The notes under the pieces are model-generated. The model had not been told where the DNA came from, ran no database searches, and worked only from the letters and a program-made list of their open reading frames with translations. Of a stretch of 64,000 bases of DNA, positions 1-7,842 are shown piece after piece. Position 1 is the first letter of the stretch; each line of letters starts with the position of its first letter. Origin of the DNA: an uncultured Bacteroidota bacterium (GTDB lineage Bacteria; Bacteroidota; Bacteroidia; Chitinophagales; Chitinophagaceae); assembly GCA_903851465.1 (NCBI GenBank), contig CAINOI010000033.1:62001-126000 (forward strand). Direction: 5' to 3'. A program made the position numbers and the translations under genes.

Positions 1-1
1 T

Positions 2-970
2 GTAGTGACAATTGAACCAGAAATCAATATCACTGAAGCTTCAGGATATATTGTTTCAAAAATAGCAGCAGGAGAAAATTTAAATCAGGCAGCAGCAAAA
101 ATGATTGGCTCGAATCAAAAAACGATTGTGTTAGTAGATGAGTCGCATGCCCAAAACTTTGGAAGACTGGTTCGTTTTAAAAATAATTTAGCTTCGAATC
201 AATCTACTGTGATTTTTATATTGACCAATACAGCACCCGTTAAGTATGCTATACAAGCGAGTCATCAAATTGAATCCATGAAATTAGCCAATGTGGTGGC
301 TATGATTCCTGGGAAAACTTTACCAAATGAATATGTGATCTTTTCAGGTCATTACGATCACCTAGGTGTGAATGCAAAAAACATGATCAATGGAGATTCA
401 ATTTACAATGGCGCTAATGATGATGCTGCAGGAACCACTGCAATGATTATGTTGTCAAAATATTATAAAGCACTTAACAATAATGCACGCACTATTTTAT
501 TCGCTGCATTTACTGCAGAAGAAGTGGGCGGATATGGTGCACAATATTTTTCAAAGCAATTGGATCCATCAAAAGTAGTGGCCATGTTTAATATCGAAAT
601 GATTGGCACAGAAAGTAAGTGGGGAAAGAATAGCGCCTATATCACTGGATTTGATAAGACCAGCATGGGCGCAATTTTGCAAAAAAACTTAGAGGGGTCT
701 AGCTTTAAATTTTATCCAGACCCTTATACAGAACAAAATTTATTTTACCGATCAGACAATGCAACCCTTGCTAGGCTGGGTGTAGCAGCGCATACCATCT
801 CCACTTCAAAAATGGATTCGGAACCAAATTACCATAAAGCATCTGATCAAATAGAAACTTTAGATCTAGACAATATGAATGAAATCATTAAAGCGATTGC
901 TTTAAGTGCAGGCTCTATTGTTGCAGGAAAAGACACCCCAACAAGAGTGGACACCACCCAATTAAAATAA
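2..970 (+). CDS. M28 family metallopeptidase (5' truncated by window edge)
   Basis: Zinc-dependent exopeptidase of the M28 (aminopeptidase Y/glutamate carboxypeptidase) family, probably exported like its Bacteroidota relatives. The frame is open at the left edge, so the N-terminus, including any signal peptide, is missing. The GTG at position 5 is not a convincing start. The metal-binding pattern is visible in order, numbering from that GTG: GHYDHLG (His116), NGANDDAAG (Asp139/140), AEEVGG (Glu172 catalytic base, Glu173 ligand), NIEMIG (Glu198 where many members have Asp) and YHKASDQ near the C-terminus. The segment before residue 100 resembles a PA-like inserted domain. The next gene starts 19 bp downstream on the same strand, so the two are probably co-transcribed. 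Substrate unknown. Confidence 0.9.
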   Translation, partial: VVTIEPEINITEASGYIVSKIAAGENLNQAAAKMIGSNQKTIVLVDESHAQNFGRLVRFKNNLASNQSTVIFILTNTAPVKYAIQASHQIESMKLANVVAMIPGKTLPNEYVIFSGHYDHLGVNAKNMINGDSIYNGANDDAAGTTAMIMLSKYYKALNNNARTILFAAFTAEEVGGYGAQYFSKQLDPSKVVAMFNIEMIGTESKWGKNSAYITGFDKTSMGAILQKNLEGSSFKFYPDPYTEQNLFYRSDNATLARLGVAAHTISTSKMDSEPNYHKASDQIETLDLDNMNEIIKAIALSAGSIVAGKDTPTRVDTTQLK

Positions 971-989
971 TTAAAAGACTTCTGATGAT

Positions 990-2198
990 ATGAAAAAGCA
1001 ATTTGTACTTTTTTTACTTTGTATTTGTGTCTCTGCGAGCGCACAAGTAAAAACTTATTTTCCACCTGCAGACCAATGGGAAAGAAAAACCCCAGCTAGT
1101 TTACGTATAGATAGTAATTTAATTCATGAAGCAATTCAATATGCCTTAACGCATGAGACAAAATTTCCAAAAAATTTATTGTTAACGCAAGCCATGCAAT
1201 TTGGAAAAGAACCCTTTTCGGATCCTATTGGACCAATGGCAAGCCGAGGTCCGGCTGCGGGTATGATTGTTTACAAAGGATATATTATTGCAGAATGGGG
1301 TGATCTAAACGCAGTGGAGATGGTGAACAGTGTTACAAAAAGTATGTTATCTACTGTAGTTGGCTTAGCTGTAGAAAAAGGGTTGATTCGTTCGACAGAA
1401 GATAAAGTAGCAAGTTATATGCCACCAATTGAATTGGTAAATGAAACATCAACAATTGAACAGAATCCAATTGCAAAATCTGCTTTCATTTATCCTTTTG
1501 AAACTGAACACAATAGAAAAATAAATTGGGAGCATTTATTAAGACAAACAAGTGATTGGGAAGGTGTCTTATGGGGCAAGCCAGATTGGGCAGATAGGCC
1601 TTCAGATAAACCAGAGGAGTGGACTACAAGAAAAAGATTTGAGCCAGGTACGGTATACAAATACAATGACACTAGAGTCAACGCTTTGGCATTGGCGGCC
1701 ACCACAGTTTGGAGAAAGCCTTTACCAGAAGTATTGAGAGAACAAGTCATGCAACCAATTGGTGCTAGCAATACATGGGCATGGACAGGCTATAAAAATG
1801 CATGGATCGTGTTAGACGGGAAGATGATTCAGTCAGTGAGTGGTGGCGGGCATTTTGGCGGCGGATTATTTATCAATGCCTATGATATGGCTAGATTCGG
1901 ATTGCTCACTTTAAGAAATGGTAATTGGAATGGTCAACAAATCATATCAGAGCGTTGGATCAAAAAATCACAGATACCAACAAGTGCAAATACTGGCTAT
2001 GGTTTTATGAATTATTTTTTAAACACGGACAAAAAAATGTATCCATCTGCGCCAGCATCTGCCTATGCTCATATCGGCAATGGTACCAATGCGATTTATG
2101 TTGATAGAGAAAATGATATTGTTGCAGTTATCAAATGGATGGATGATAAATCAATCGACGGTTTTTTAAAATTAATGCTGACTGCGCTGCCAAAATAA
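990..2198 (+). CDS. Serine hydrolase, class C beta-lactamase/PBP4 fold
   Basis: Secreted penicillin-recognising serine hydrolase of 402 aa. An N-terminal signal peptide ends at about residue 19 (SASAQ). The three active-site motifs are present: SVTK at 114-117 (nucleophile Ser and Lys), YKYN around 223 (Tyr-x-Asn) and HIGNGTN near 361, in the place of the KTG box (His-x-Gly, as in esterase-type members). The family covers D-aminopeptidases, esterases and beta-lactamases; the HxG variant argues against naming it a true beta-lactamase. It follows the M28 peptidase gene by 19 bp and probably shares its transcript. A convergent DoxX-like gene ends 3 bp away. Confidence 0.9.
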   Translation: MKKQFVLFLLCICVSASAQVKTYFPPADQWERKTPASLRIDSNLIHEAIQYALTHETKFPKNLLLTQAMQFGKEPFSDPIGPMASRGPAAGMIVYKGYIIAEWGDLNAVEMVNSVTKSMLSTVVGLAVEKGLIRSTEDKVASYMPPIELVNETSTIEQNPIAKSAFIYPFETEHNRKINWEHLLRQTSDWEGVLWGKPDWADRPSDKPEEWTTRKRFEPGTVYKYNDTRVNALALAATTVWRKPLPEVLREQVMQPIGASNTWAWTGYKNAWIVLDGKMIQSVSGGGHFGGGLFINAYDMARFGLLTLRNGNWNGQQIISERWIKKSQIPTSANTGYGFMNYFLNTDKKMYPSAPASAYAHIGNGTNAIYVDRENDIVAVIKWMDDKSIDGFLKLMLTALPK

Positions 2199-2201
2199 AT
2201 T

Positions 2202-2573
2202 TTAATACCTGCTTTTTGCTTTTTGTAACTTATGAAAGCTAGTATATGAAGTCAATAGTAATCCAAAGAATACAACTGCCATAATGGTGTTGTTCAATGG
2301 GTCGCCCACTGCTATATGAGCTACTGCAGCAGAAATATACATTATCCCGAATCCTACATAAGCCCACTCTTTAACCTTTGCAGGTATCGCAGGTATAATT
2401 AGCAATACTAGTCCAATGAGTTGACCAATGCTAACTTCTAGTCCTAACCAACGAGGAATACCAAGATGCGTTGCGCCGTCAATGGCCATTTTAGAATTCA
2501 TAAAAATAGCGGTAGATGCAAATAAACAAATGATACTTGTTGTTACCCAGTAAATTATTTTAGTTGTTTTCAT
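2202..2573 (-). CDS. DoxX-like family membrane protein
   Basis: Small integral membrane protein of 123 aa with four predicted hydrophobic helices (about residues 7-27, 45-65, 70-88 and 95-113). Length, helix spacing and the conserved start 'KIIYWVTT' fit the DoxX_2 (DoxX-like) family common in Bacteroidota. Function in this family is not established; relatives are linked to redox or sulfur compounds only by name. It is a single gene, convergent with the serine hydrolase. Confidence 0.75.
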   Translation of the reverse strand: MKTTKIIYWVTTSIICLFASTAIFMNSKMAIDGATHLGIPRWLGLEVSIGQLIGLVLLIIPAIPAKVKEWAYVGFGIMYISAAVAHIAVGDPLNNTIMAVVFFGLLLTSYTSFHKLQKAKSRY

Positions 2574-2628
2574 GGGCTAGCATTAAAAATGGTTTTAAAT
2601 TACAATGAATTTACAAAAAATTTTAAAT

Positions 2629-3096
2629 ATGCAAAAATCAATCCTTTATATTGTTTGTATTTTGTTTTCAATACAAACGAATCTAAATGCGCAATCCAAA
2701 AATATAGCCGAATCTGCCAATTCCGAAAAGGAAGTCAAGCAAGTGATTCAAAATATGTTTCATGCTATGCAACAAGCAGACACCAATTTATTAAAAACCT
2801 GTTTTTCAGATAAAGTTATTTTCCAAACGATTTTAAATAAGCCAGAGGGGGCAGTCATTAAAACAGAATCTATCAATGATTTTATTCAAAGCATTAGCAA
2901 GCAAATGCCTAATGTATTAGATGAAAGAATTGAATTTGGGGCAATTCAAATTGATCCTTTAATGGCCACAGTGTGGACGCCTTATTCATTTTATTACAAA
3001 GGGCAATATTCCCACAAAGGTGTCAACAGTTTCCAGCTGGTTAAATTAAAAGAAGGTTGGAAGATTCAATACCTGATTGATACGAGGTATAAATAA
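2629..3096 (+). CDS. Secreted NTF2-like (SnoaL/DUF4440-type) protein
   Basis: Small exported protein with a cystatin-like NTF2 fold, one of five in this window. I start it at the ATG at 2629 because that gives a compact signal peptide (MQKSILYIV... to LNAQ). An in-frame ATG at 2605 adds eight residues. After the signal peptide the pattern is typical: helix with VKQVIQNMFHAMQQAD, then TNLLKTCFSDKVIFQT, and later strands ending in GVNSFQLVKLKEGWKIQYLIDTR. No catalytic residues are identifiable. Unlike four of the other NTF2-like genes, its short upstream gap lacks the TGTTCC-N13-GGAACA dyad. Ligand or substrate unknown. Confidence 0.75.
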   Translation: MQKSILYIVCILFSIQTNLNAQSKNIAESANSEKEVKQVIQNMFHAMQQADTNLLKTCFSDKVIFQTILNKPEGAVIKTESINDFIQSISKQMPNVLDERIEFGAIQIDPLMATVWTPYSFYYKGQYSHKGVNSFQLVKLKEGWKIQYLIDTRYK

Positions 3097-3117
3097 TCAA
3101 GGATTGTTTTCAATAAT

Positions 3118-3891
3118 TTATTGCTTGACTGCTTTTAATTGATTTTGAAATTGCTGAGGCTGATTGGTTGTTATCCATTCTACACCTTGCTGTTGTAAGA
3201 TGGCTAAATCAGATAATTCATTCACAGTCCAGCTGCCAATTTTTAATCCTGCTTTTTTAGCATTTTCACTTAGCTGACTATTCATTTTAAATGTGGTATA
3301 ATGTAAATTAATACCATCAAATTGATTTTGCACCACAGCATCAATGGTTAAGTCAGACTCAAGGTATAATACTGTTGCTTTTGGCTTTTTTTCTTTTATC
3401 CATAAAAGAATGTCTTTGCTAAAACTGATATATACAATTCGTTGCTCGATCTTTAATTTTTTTGCTAAAGCCAATGTTTCAATCGTTGCTAAATAGTCTT
3501 GTGCTTTATCTTTAATTGCTGCTTTAATTTCACAAATGAGTAAAGTCTTGTGCTTATCTCGCGTCCCGCTCAAAAAATATTGTTCAAGGGTTGGCAAAGA
3601 TTCTCCATTGGATAATTTGTTTCTGTTTAAAAAGTCGTAAGTATTTTTTTGAATGGTATCCCCAAAAAATACTGGGTCATGGTTCACAACAAGCACTCCA
3701 TCTATTGTTCTTCTAACATCAAATTCTGCTCCATCACATTTTAATGCAATTGCTTTTTCTAATGAGGCTATTGAATTTTCTGGTAAGTTAAACTCCTTCC
3801 ATGCACCACGATGTGCAATAATTTTTGTTTCTTGTGCGATTGATGTATTCATAAGTAGGATCAAAAAAGGGGCACATATAATTTTAAACAT
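3118..3891 (-). CDS. Glycerophosphodiester phosphodiesterase (GDPD family), exported
   Basis: Hydrolyses glycerophosphodiesters to glycerol-3-phosphate and an alcohol, presumably in the periplasm for phospholipid headgroup salvage. The 257-aa protein has an N-terminal signal (FLILLMNTSIAQ). Catalytic residues of the TIM-barrel GDPD family are visible: IAHRG (His, Arg) at about 24-28, PENS, GAEFDVRRT (Glu and Asp metal ligands), VNHDP (second His) and ICEIK (Glu ligand). The length is normal for the short bacterial forms. It is followed on its downstream side by the convergent NTF2-like gene only 21 bp away, with no obvious terminator between them. Confidence 0.9.
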   Translation of the reverse strand: MFKIICAPFLILLMNTSIAQETKIIAHRGAWKEFNLPENSIASLEKAIALKCDGAEFDVRRTIDGVLVVNHDPVFFGDTIQKNTYDFLNRNKLSNGESLPTLEQYFLSGTRDKHKTLLICEIKAAIKDKAQDYLATIETLALAKKLKIEQRIVYISFSKDILLWIKEKKPKATVLYLESDLTIDAVVQNQFDGINLHYTTFKMNSQLSENAKKAGLKIGSWTVNELSDLAILQQQGVEWITTNQPQQFQNQLKAVKQ

Positions 3892-4007
3892 ACAATTAAT
3901 TTAACTGGTTGTGCATTGAATGAAAGATGCTGTCAATTGAAGATAGCATGCCCGTTTTGTTATTAGTTTAAGTATTAAGGTACTAAAATAATATAAGTTA
4001 AACAGCA

Positions 4008-4038
4008 TTTGCTAAATTTTCATATTTACTTAACTTTG
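4008..4038 (+). promoter_or_regulatory. Bacteroidota-type promoter (-33 TTTG, -7 TAACTTTG)
   Basis: TTTG at 4008-4011 and TAACTTTG at 4031-4038, separated by exactly 19 bp, match the Bacteroidota housekeeping consensus. Transcription would start near 4045, which makes the ATG at 4057 the natural start of the DUF3050 gene and excludes the longer open frame beginning at 4009. Confidence 0.75.
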
Positions 4039-4056
4039 CGTTCTTCAAAACACTGT

Positions 4057-4815
4057 ATGAATAATCGTATCCAGCAATTAAAAATAGCAATAGAGCCTAG
4101 TAGAGCACAATTATTAGCACACCCTGTGTACCATCAAATTCAGACTTTAGCTGAATTGCAAAAATTTGCTGAAGTGCATGTGTTTGCAGTATGGGATTTT
4201 ATGAGTTTGCTTAAATCTTTACAACAAAAATTAACCTGTGTACAAACGCCATGGGTGCCAATTGGATCGGCAAATACAAGGTATTTAATCAATGAAATTG
4301 TGTTGGGCGAAGAATCTGATGTAGATGCATTTGACAATCGTATTAGTCATTTTGAATTGTATCAACAAGCCATGCGTCAAATGGGTGCATCTACCAATGC
4401 CATCCAAGGTTTAATGCAATCGCTTCAAGCAGGTTTAAGTATTGAAAATGCTATTCAACAATTAAATTGCGCAGATTCAGTAAAAGATTTTTTGAACTTT
4501 ACTTTTAAGATTGTGAACCATGCACCAGCACATGTTCAAGCGGCTGTTTTTACTTTTGGACGAGAGGATTTAATTCCAGATATGTTTACCCGTTTATTAG
4601 AAAAGCTAGTAGCAGAATCACCTGAAAAAGTGTCCATTTTTAAATATTACATCGAAAGACATATCGAAGTGGATGGTGGCCATCATAGTCATTTAGCTTT
4701 GGAGATGGTATCAGAGCTTTGTGGAGAGGATGCCGCAAAGTGGAAGGAAGCAGAACAAGCATCAATCGAAGCTTTACAAATCCGCGCTAAACTATGGAAT
4801 GCAGTGACTGCATAA
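4057..4815 (+). CDS. DUF3050 domain-containing protein
   Basis: Cytoplasmic, mostly helical protein of 252 aa when started at the ATG at 4057; the open frame runs back to 4009 but would overlap the promoter. It matches DUF3050 throughout: N-terminal IEPSRAQLLAHPVY, then the helix HVFAVWDFMSLLKSLQ, the segment SANTRYLINEIVLGEESD, and the C-terminal IERHIEVDGGHHSHLALEM. The conserved histidines and heme-oxygenase-like helical pattern are features of the family, but no reaction is established. Monocistronic by position. Confidence 0.85.
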   Translation: MNNRIQQLKIAIEPSRAQLLAHPVYHQIQTLAELQKFAEVHVFAVWDFMSLLKSLQQKLTCVQTPWVPIGSANTRYLINEIVLGEESDVDAFDNRISHFELYQQAMRQMGASTNAIQGLMQSLQAGLSIENAIQQLNCADSVKDFLNFTFKIVNHAPAHVQAAVFTFGREDLIPDMFTRLLEKLVAESPEKVSIFKYYIERHIEVDGGHHSHLALEMVSELCGEDAAKWKEAEQASIEALQIRAKLWNAVTA

Positions 4816-4847
4816 ACAAATAGCATTCGGAGATTGGGAAAGTGGCT

Positions 4848-5339
4848 TTATATTGCCTCAAACTCTCCTATCTCGGTATTTTTTCTGACTTTATCTGCTT
4901 CAAAATATTTACCATTCATGGCAATATAAACGCCTGTTGGAAGCACTTGTGTAAATGCGAGCGCACTACCCAAATTAAATAAACCATCCGAACTACCAAA
5001 CTTATAAGGGATCATTGCACCTGTAAGCACAATCGTTTTGTTAGGGCAATGTTTTTGTAAATAAAGCGCAGTGATGGTCATGGTATCTGTGCCGTGTGTA
5101 ATCAAAATTTTTTCTGCATCAGTCGCATTACATGCAGAAGCAATGACTGCACGATCTTCATCTATAAAGTCTAAACTATCTTTCATCATCAAAGTTGCAA
5201 TCGATAAATCCAAATTGCTTCTGCCTAAGCTTAGCATTTCATGTAAATGTGTTTCTTTAAAAAAAAGATTACCGTTTAACTCATTGTAGGCTTTATCAAA
5301 AGTGCCACCAGTTACAAAAACTTGTATACTTAAATTCAT
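4848..5339 (-). CDS. Single-domain asparaginase-like protein
   Basis: 163-aa protein equivalent to only the N-terminal catalytic domain of L-asparaginase (full enzymes are about 330 aa). It keeps the first active-site motif TGGTFDK near residue 10, ITHGTDTMT (Thr-Asp pair) near 91, and NKTIVLTGAM with the catalytic Lys. The C-terminal domain that completes the active site across the dimer is absent, and the protein ends soon after YFEADKVRKN. Single-domain members exist as a recognised group, so this is probably not a broken gene. It lies 7 bp downstream of the S41 peptidase gene and is probably co-transcribed. Activity uncertain. Confidence 0.85.
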   Translation of the reverse strand: MNLSIQVFVTGGTFDKAYNELNGNLFFKETHLHEMLSLGRSNLDLSIATLMMKDSLDFIDEDRAVIASACNATDAEKILITHGTDTMTITALYLQKHCPNKTIVLTGAMIPYKFGSSDGLFNLGSALAFTQVLPTGVYIAMNGKYFEADKVRKNTEIGEFEAI

Positions 5340-5346
5340 AAATATT

Positions 5347-6741
5347 TTATTTTGGGTCCATCCACATGTCTTTTCTGTCTAACCATTTGTTATCGGAAAA
5401 GGATTCTTTACTTGCCAAAGTTCGGGTATATTTTTGAGTCCGCTCAGTAGAACTTGGTTGATATGCTACAGTACCAATAATACTTAAGGCTTTGCTAAAA
5501 TAAGTTTCGCCAGGGTTCCCCAAGGTTTTATAGGGTAACACATTGTCTGCTAGGATATAGTTTGGCGTAAATCCGTTGACTGTGCCATAATCGGATGCCC
5601 CAATCGCATTGGTGGTAAGAAAAGTAATTGGCTGTAGTCCATAGTCCCATCTCTTATTAGGGTCAGTGATGGTGAATGAGCCTACATTTTTCCCGTAAGT
5701 ATTTTCTCCAATTAAAATCACCTCCATAAAAGGCTTTAAATTATTAATGACCAATTCACTTGCAGAAGCCGTATTGCCTGCGGTTAAAACAAAGACACGA
5801 CTGAGTGTACCTAAATTATTGGGTTCGGATTTGAATAAAGTTTCAAAGGCACTAGCTCCAGCGTTTTTTTCTAAATAAGCGGTATAAGTACTGTTGTACA
5901 CTTTTTTATTCATCAATTTACCCACTTTAGCTGCAGCATCTTTTACGGTTAAGTTGGTAATCAAATCCGAAGAAACAACATAGCCACCTCCATTGTATCT
6001 AAAGTCCAAAACCAATTCATTCACCCCTGCAGACTTGAAGCGACCAAATATGGCCCTCAAGCTATCATCAAAGCTTGTCAAAAACTGGCTATAAGCAAGG
6101 TAACCCACTTTTTTACCAGACCATGCAATAATGGTATCTGCTAAAATTGGATTGGTTTGCAATTCAACTTTTGTAACGGTAACAGATCTGCCATTGGAAA
6201 CAAATGCGCCGCCAACAAAATCGCCAAGACCAAGCTTTAAGGTCTGATTGGCTAAAATGGTGGTATAGTTTGTGCTAGTGATGGTTTGATCATCTACCTT
6301 TAAAATAATATCGCCTCTTTTTAATCCAGCTTTCTGGGCAGGGCTTCCCTTCAATACATAAGCAAGCACAAAAGCAAGACTAGTCCTTGTATCATCTGTA
6401 TAAAAAGCATTGTTTTTAACGCCTAATACTGTACTTACGCCATTTAATTGATTTTGTAAATTGGTATAGCTTTCGTCGATCCATGAAAAACGATCTGTTT
6501 TACCGTAGTCATTTAAAAGTGTATAAAAATAATCGGTAGGCTTAGCATCTGTTTTGGTACTCGCTAAGCTTGGCATTTTATCATTCCATAAATAATAGTA
6601 GGACATGACTTCGTGAATCCATTTGTTAGGCGCCGTATTTGCACTTGTACTCGTTGTTGGTGTTTCCTTGGGTGCATCAGATTCTTTTTTACAAGCAAAG
6701 ATTAAAGTAGAAAGGGATAGAATAAATAGTAATTTTTTCAT
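5347..6741 (-). CDS. S41 family peptidase, lipoprotein
   Basis: C-terminal-processing-type serine protease of 464 aa, predicted to be anchored as a lipoprotein (LSTLIFACKKES, Cys17). The order is: N-terminal helical region with SYYYLWNDKMP; a PDZ domain around 130-190 (GSPAQKAGLKRGDIILKVD); and the S41 catalytic domain with LDFRYNGGGYV, the nucleophile in TAGNTASASE and the Lys in ENTYGKNVGS. These are the expected Ser-Lys dyad residues. Substrates of such Bacteroidota lipoproteins are unknown. First gene of a two-gene unit with the asparaginase-like gene. Confidence 0.92.
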   Translation of the reverse strand: MKKLLFILSLSTLIFACKKESDAPKETPTTSTSANTAPNKWIHEVMSYYYLWNDKMPSLASTKTDAKPTDYFYTLLNDYGKTDRFSWIDESYTNLQNQLNGVSTVLGVKNNAFYTDDTRTSLAFVLAYVLKGSPAQKAGLKRGDIILKVDDQTITSTNYTTILANQTLKLGLGDFVGGAFVSNGRSVTVTKVELQTNPILADTIIAWSGKKVGYLAYSQFLTSFDDSLRAIFGRFKSAGVNELVLDFRYNGGGYVVSSDLITNLTVKDAAAKVGKLMNKKVYNSTYTAYLEKNAGASAFETLFKSEPNNLGTLSRVFVLTAGNTASASELVINNLKPFMEVILIGENTYGKNVGSFTITDPNKRWDYGLQPITFLTTNAIGASDYGTVNGFTPNYILADNVLPYKTLGNPGETYFSKALSIIGTVAYQPSSTERTQKYTRTLASKESFSDNKWLDRKDMWMDPK

Positions 6742-6811
6742 GCGATTAAAAGTTTCATCATAAATTTAATTAAACTATTGTTAACACAAAGAAAAATTTA
6801 ATCTCTACTAA

Positions 6812-6842
6812 TTTGATAGACAAATAAAATTGTCTAATTTTG
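6812..6842 (+). promoter_or_regulatory. Bacteroidota-type promoter for the DUF1684 gene
   Basis: TTTG at 6812-6815 and TAATTTTG at 6835-6842 with a 19-bp spacer, a close match to the consensus. The predicted transcript begins near 6849 and has a leader of about 64 nt before the ATG at 6913. Confidence 0.75.
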
Positions 6843-6912
6843 TGTCCTAGCATTAAATAAAAAAAGTCAACAAAATAATTCCACCATCAGCTCGTCAATC
6901 AATCTATATAAA

Positions 6913-7818
6913 ATGAGAAAATTTTTTATCGCAACTATTGTTACAATACTTTCTTTGGCCATTTTTGGATCAGCCAATGCACAAAAAAATTACTATTTTG
7001 AAGAATTGAAACAATGGGACGCCGCTAGAGTCGCCGCATTGAAGGATCCTAATGGTTGGCTGAATTTAGAAGGATTGTTTTGGTTTAAAAAAGGGGTAAA
7101 CAGTTTCGGTTCGGCCTCAACAAATGATTTGGTTTATGACAATGCTGCTTTCCCAAAACATTTAGGTGATTTTATTTATGAAGACGGGAAAGTGTATTGG
7201 AAGGATGGCATTTCAGAAAAAATTACAATGAATGACGGTGATCTAGTGCTTACAAATTCCGGGACATTCAATTTATTAACTGCAACAGAAGGTAAATATA
7301 TCAGTCGATGGAAAGATTTTGTTTGGATCGTGATTCAAAGAGAAGACAAAGTGGGGGTGAGATTTAGAAATTTAAAAGCAAAAACTTTATTGGAATTTAA
7401 AGGCATTGAAAGATTTCCCGTAGATGCAAAATGGCGTATCAAAGCTAAAGTGATTCCTCAAAATCAAAACCCTTTGATGATCATGAATGTGTTGGGACAA
7501 AATACAGCGCAAAAACATGGAGGTCAATTGGTTTTTGAAATCGAAGGTAAAACCTATCGATTGGATGCCATAGATGAAGGCGGAATCAGGTTATTCGTGA
7601 CTTTTGCAGATGCTACCTCTGGTAAAACAACTTACGGGTCGGGTAGATTTATAGAAATAGAAAAGCCGGATGCAGAAGGATTTACCTATATCGACTTTAA
7701 TAAGGCCTATAATCCGCCATGTGCCTTTACTGAATTTGCGACCTGTCCGCTTCCACCTCCACAAAATAGGTTAAGTATTGCCATTCCCGCAGGCGAAAAA
7801 AAATATGGACATCATTAA
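6913..7818 (+). CDS. DUF1684 domain-containing secreted protein
   Basis: 301-aa exported protein with a signal peptide ending at SANAQ (about residue 24). It matches DUF1684: WDAARVAALKDPNGWLNLEGLFWFKKGVN near the N-terminus, VGVRFRNLKAK in the middle, and the cysteine-containing end YIDFNKAYNPPCAFTEFATCPLPPPQN, which is characteristic of the family. Function is unknown. It has its own promoter, and its stop is 24 bp before the nucleotide-sugar dehydrogenase. Confidence 0.85.
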   Translation: MRKFFIATIVTILSLAIFGSANAQKNYYFEELKQWDAARVAALKDPNGWLNLEGLFWFKKGVNSFGSASTNDLVYDNAAFPKHLGDFIYEDGKVYWKDGISEKITMNDGDLVLTNSGTFNLLTATEGKYISRWKDFVWIVIQREDKVGVRFRNLKAKTLLEFKGIERFPVDAKWRIKAKVIPQNQNPLMIMNVLGQNTAQKHGGQLVFEIEGKTYRLDAIDEGGIRLFVTFADATSGKTTYGSGRFIEIEKPDAEGFTYIDFNKAYNPPCAFTEFATCPLPPPQNRLSIAIPAGEKKYGHH

Positions 7819-7827
7819 TCGCTCCAT

Positions 7828-7835
7828 TAACTTTG
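7828..7835 (+). promoter_or_regulatory. Possible -7 box TAACTTTG giving a near-leaderless mRNA
   Basis: TAACTTTG lies 7 nt before the ATG at 7843. If used, transcription would start at or within a base or two of the start codon. No good -33 TTTG is found 19-21 bp upstream, so the element is weak evidence by itself. Confidence 0.4.
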
Positions 7836-7842
7836 GTGCCAA

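Noticed and set aside
4009-4056. Upstream extension of the DUF3050 gene by 16 residues
   Set aside because: The extension overlaps an exact promoter (TTTG-N19-TAACTTTG); the ATG at 4057 fits the family start.
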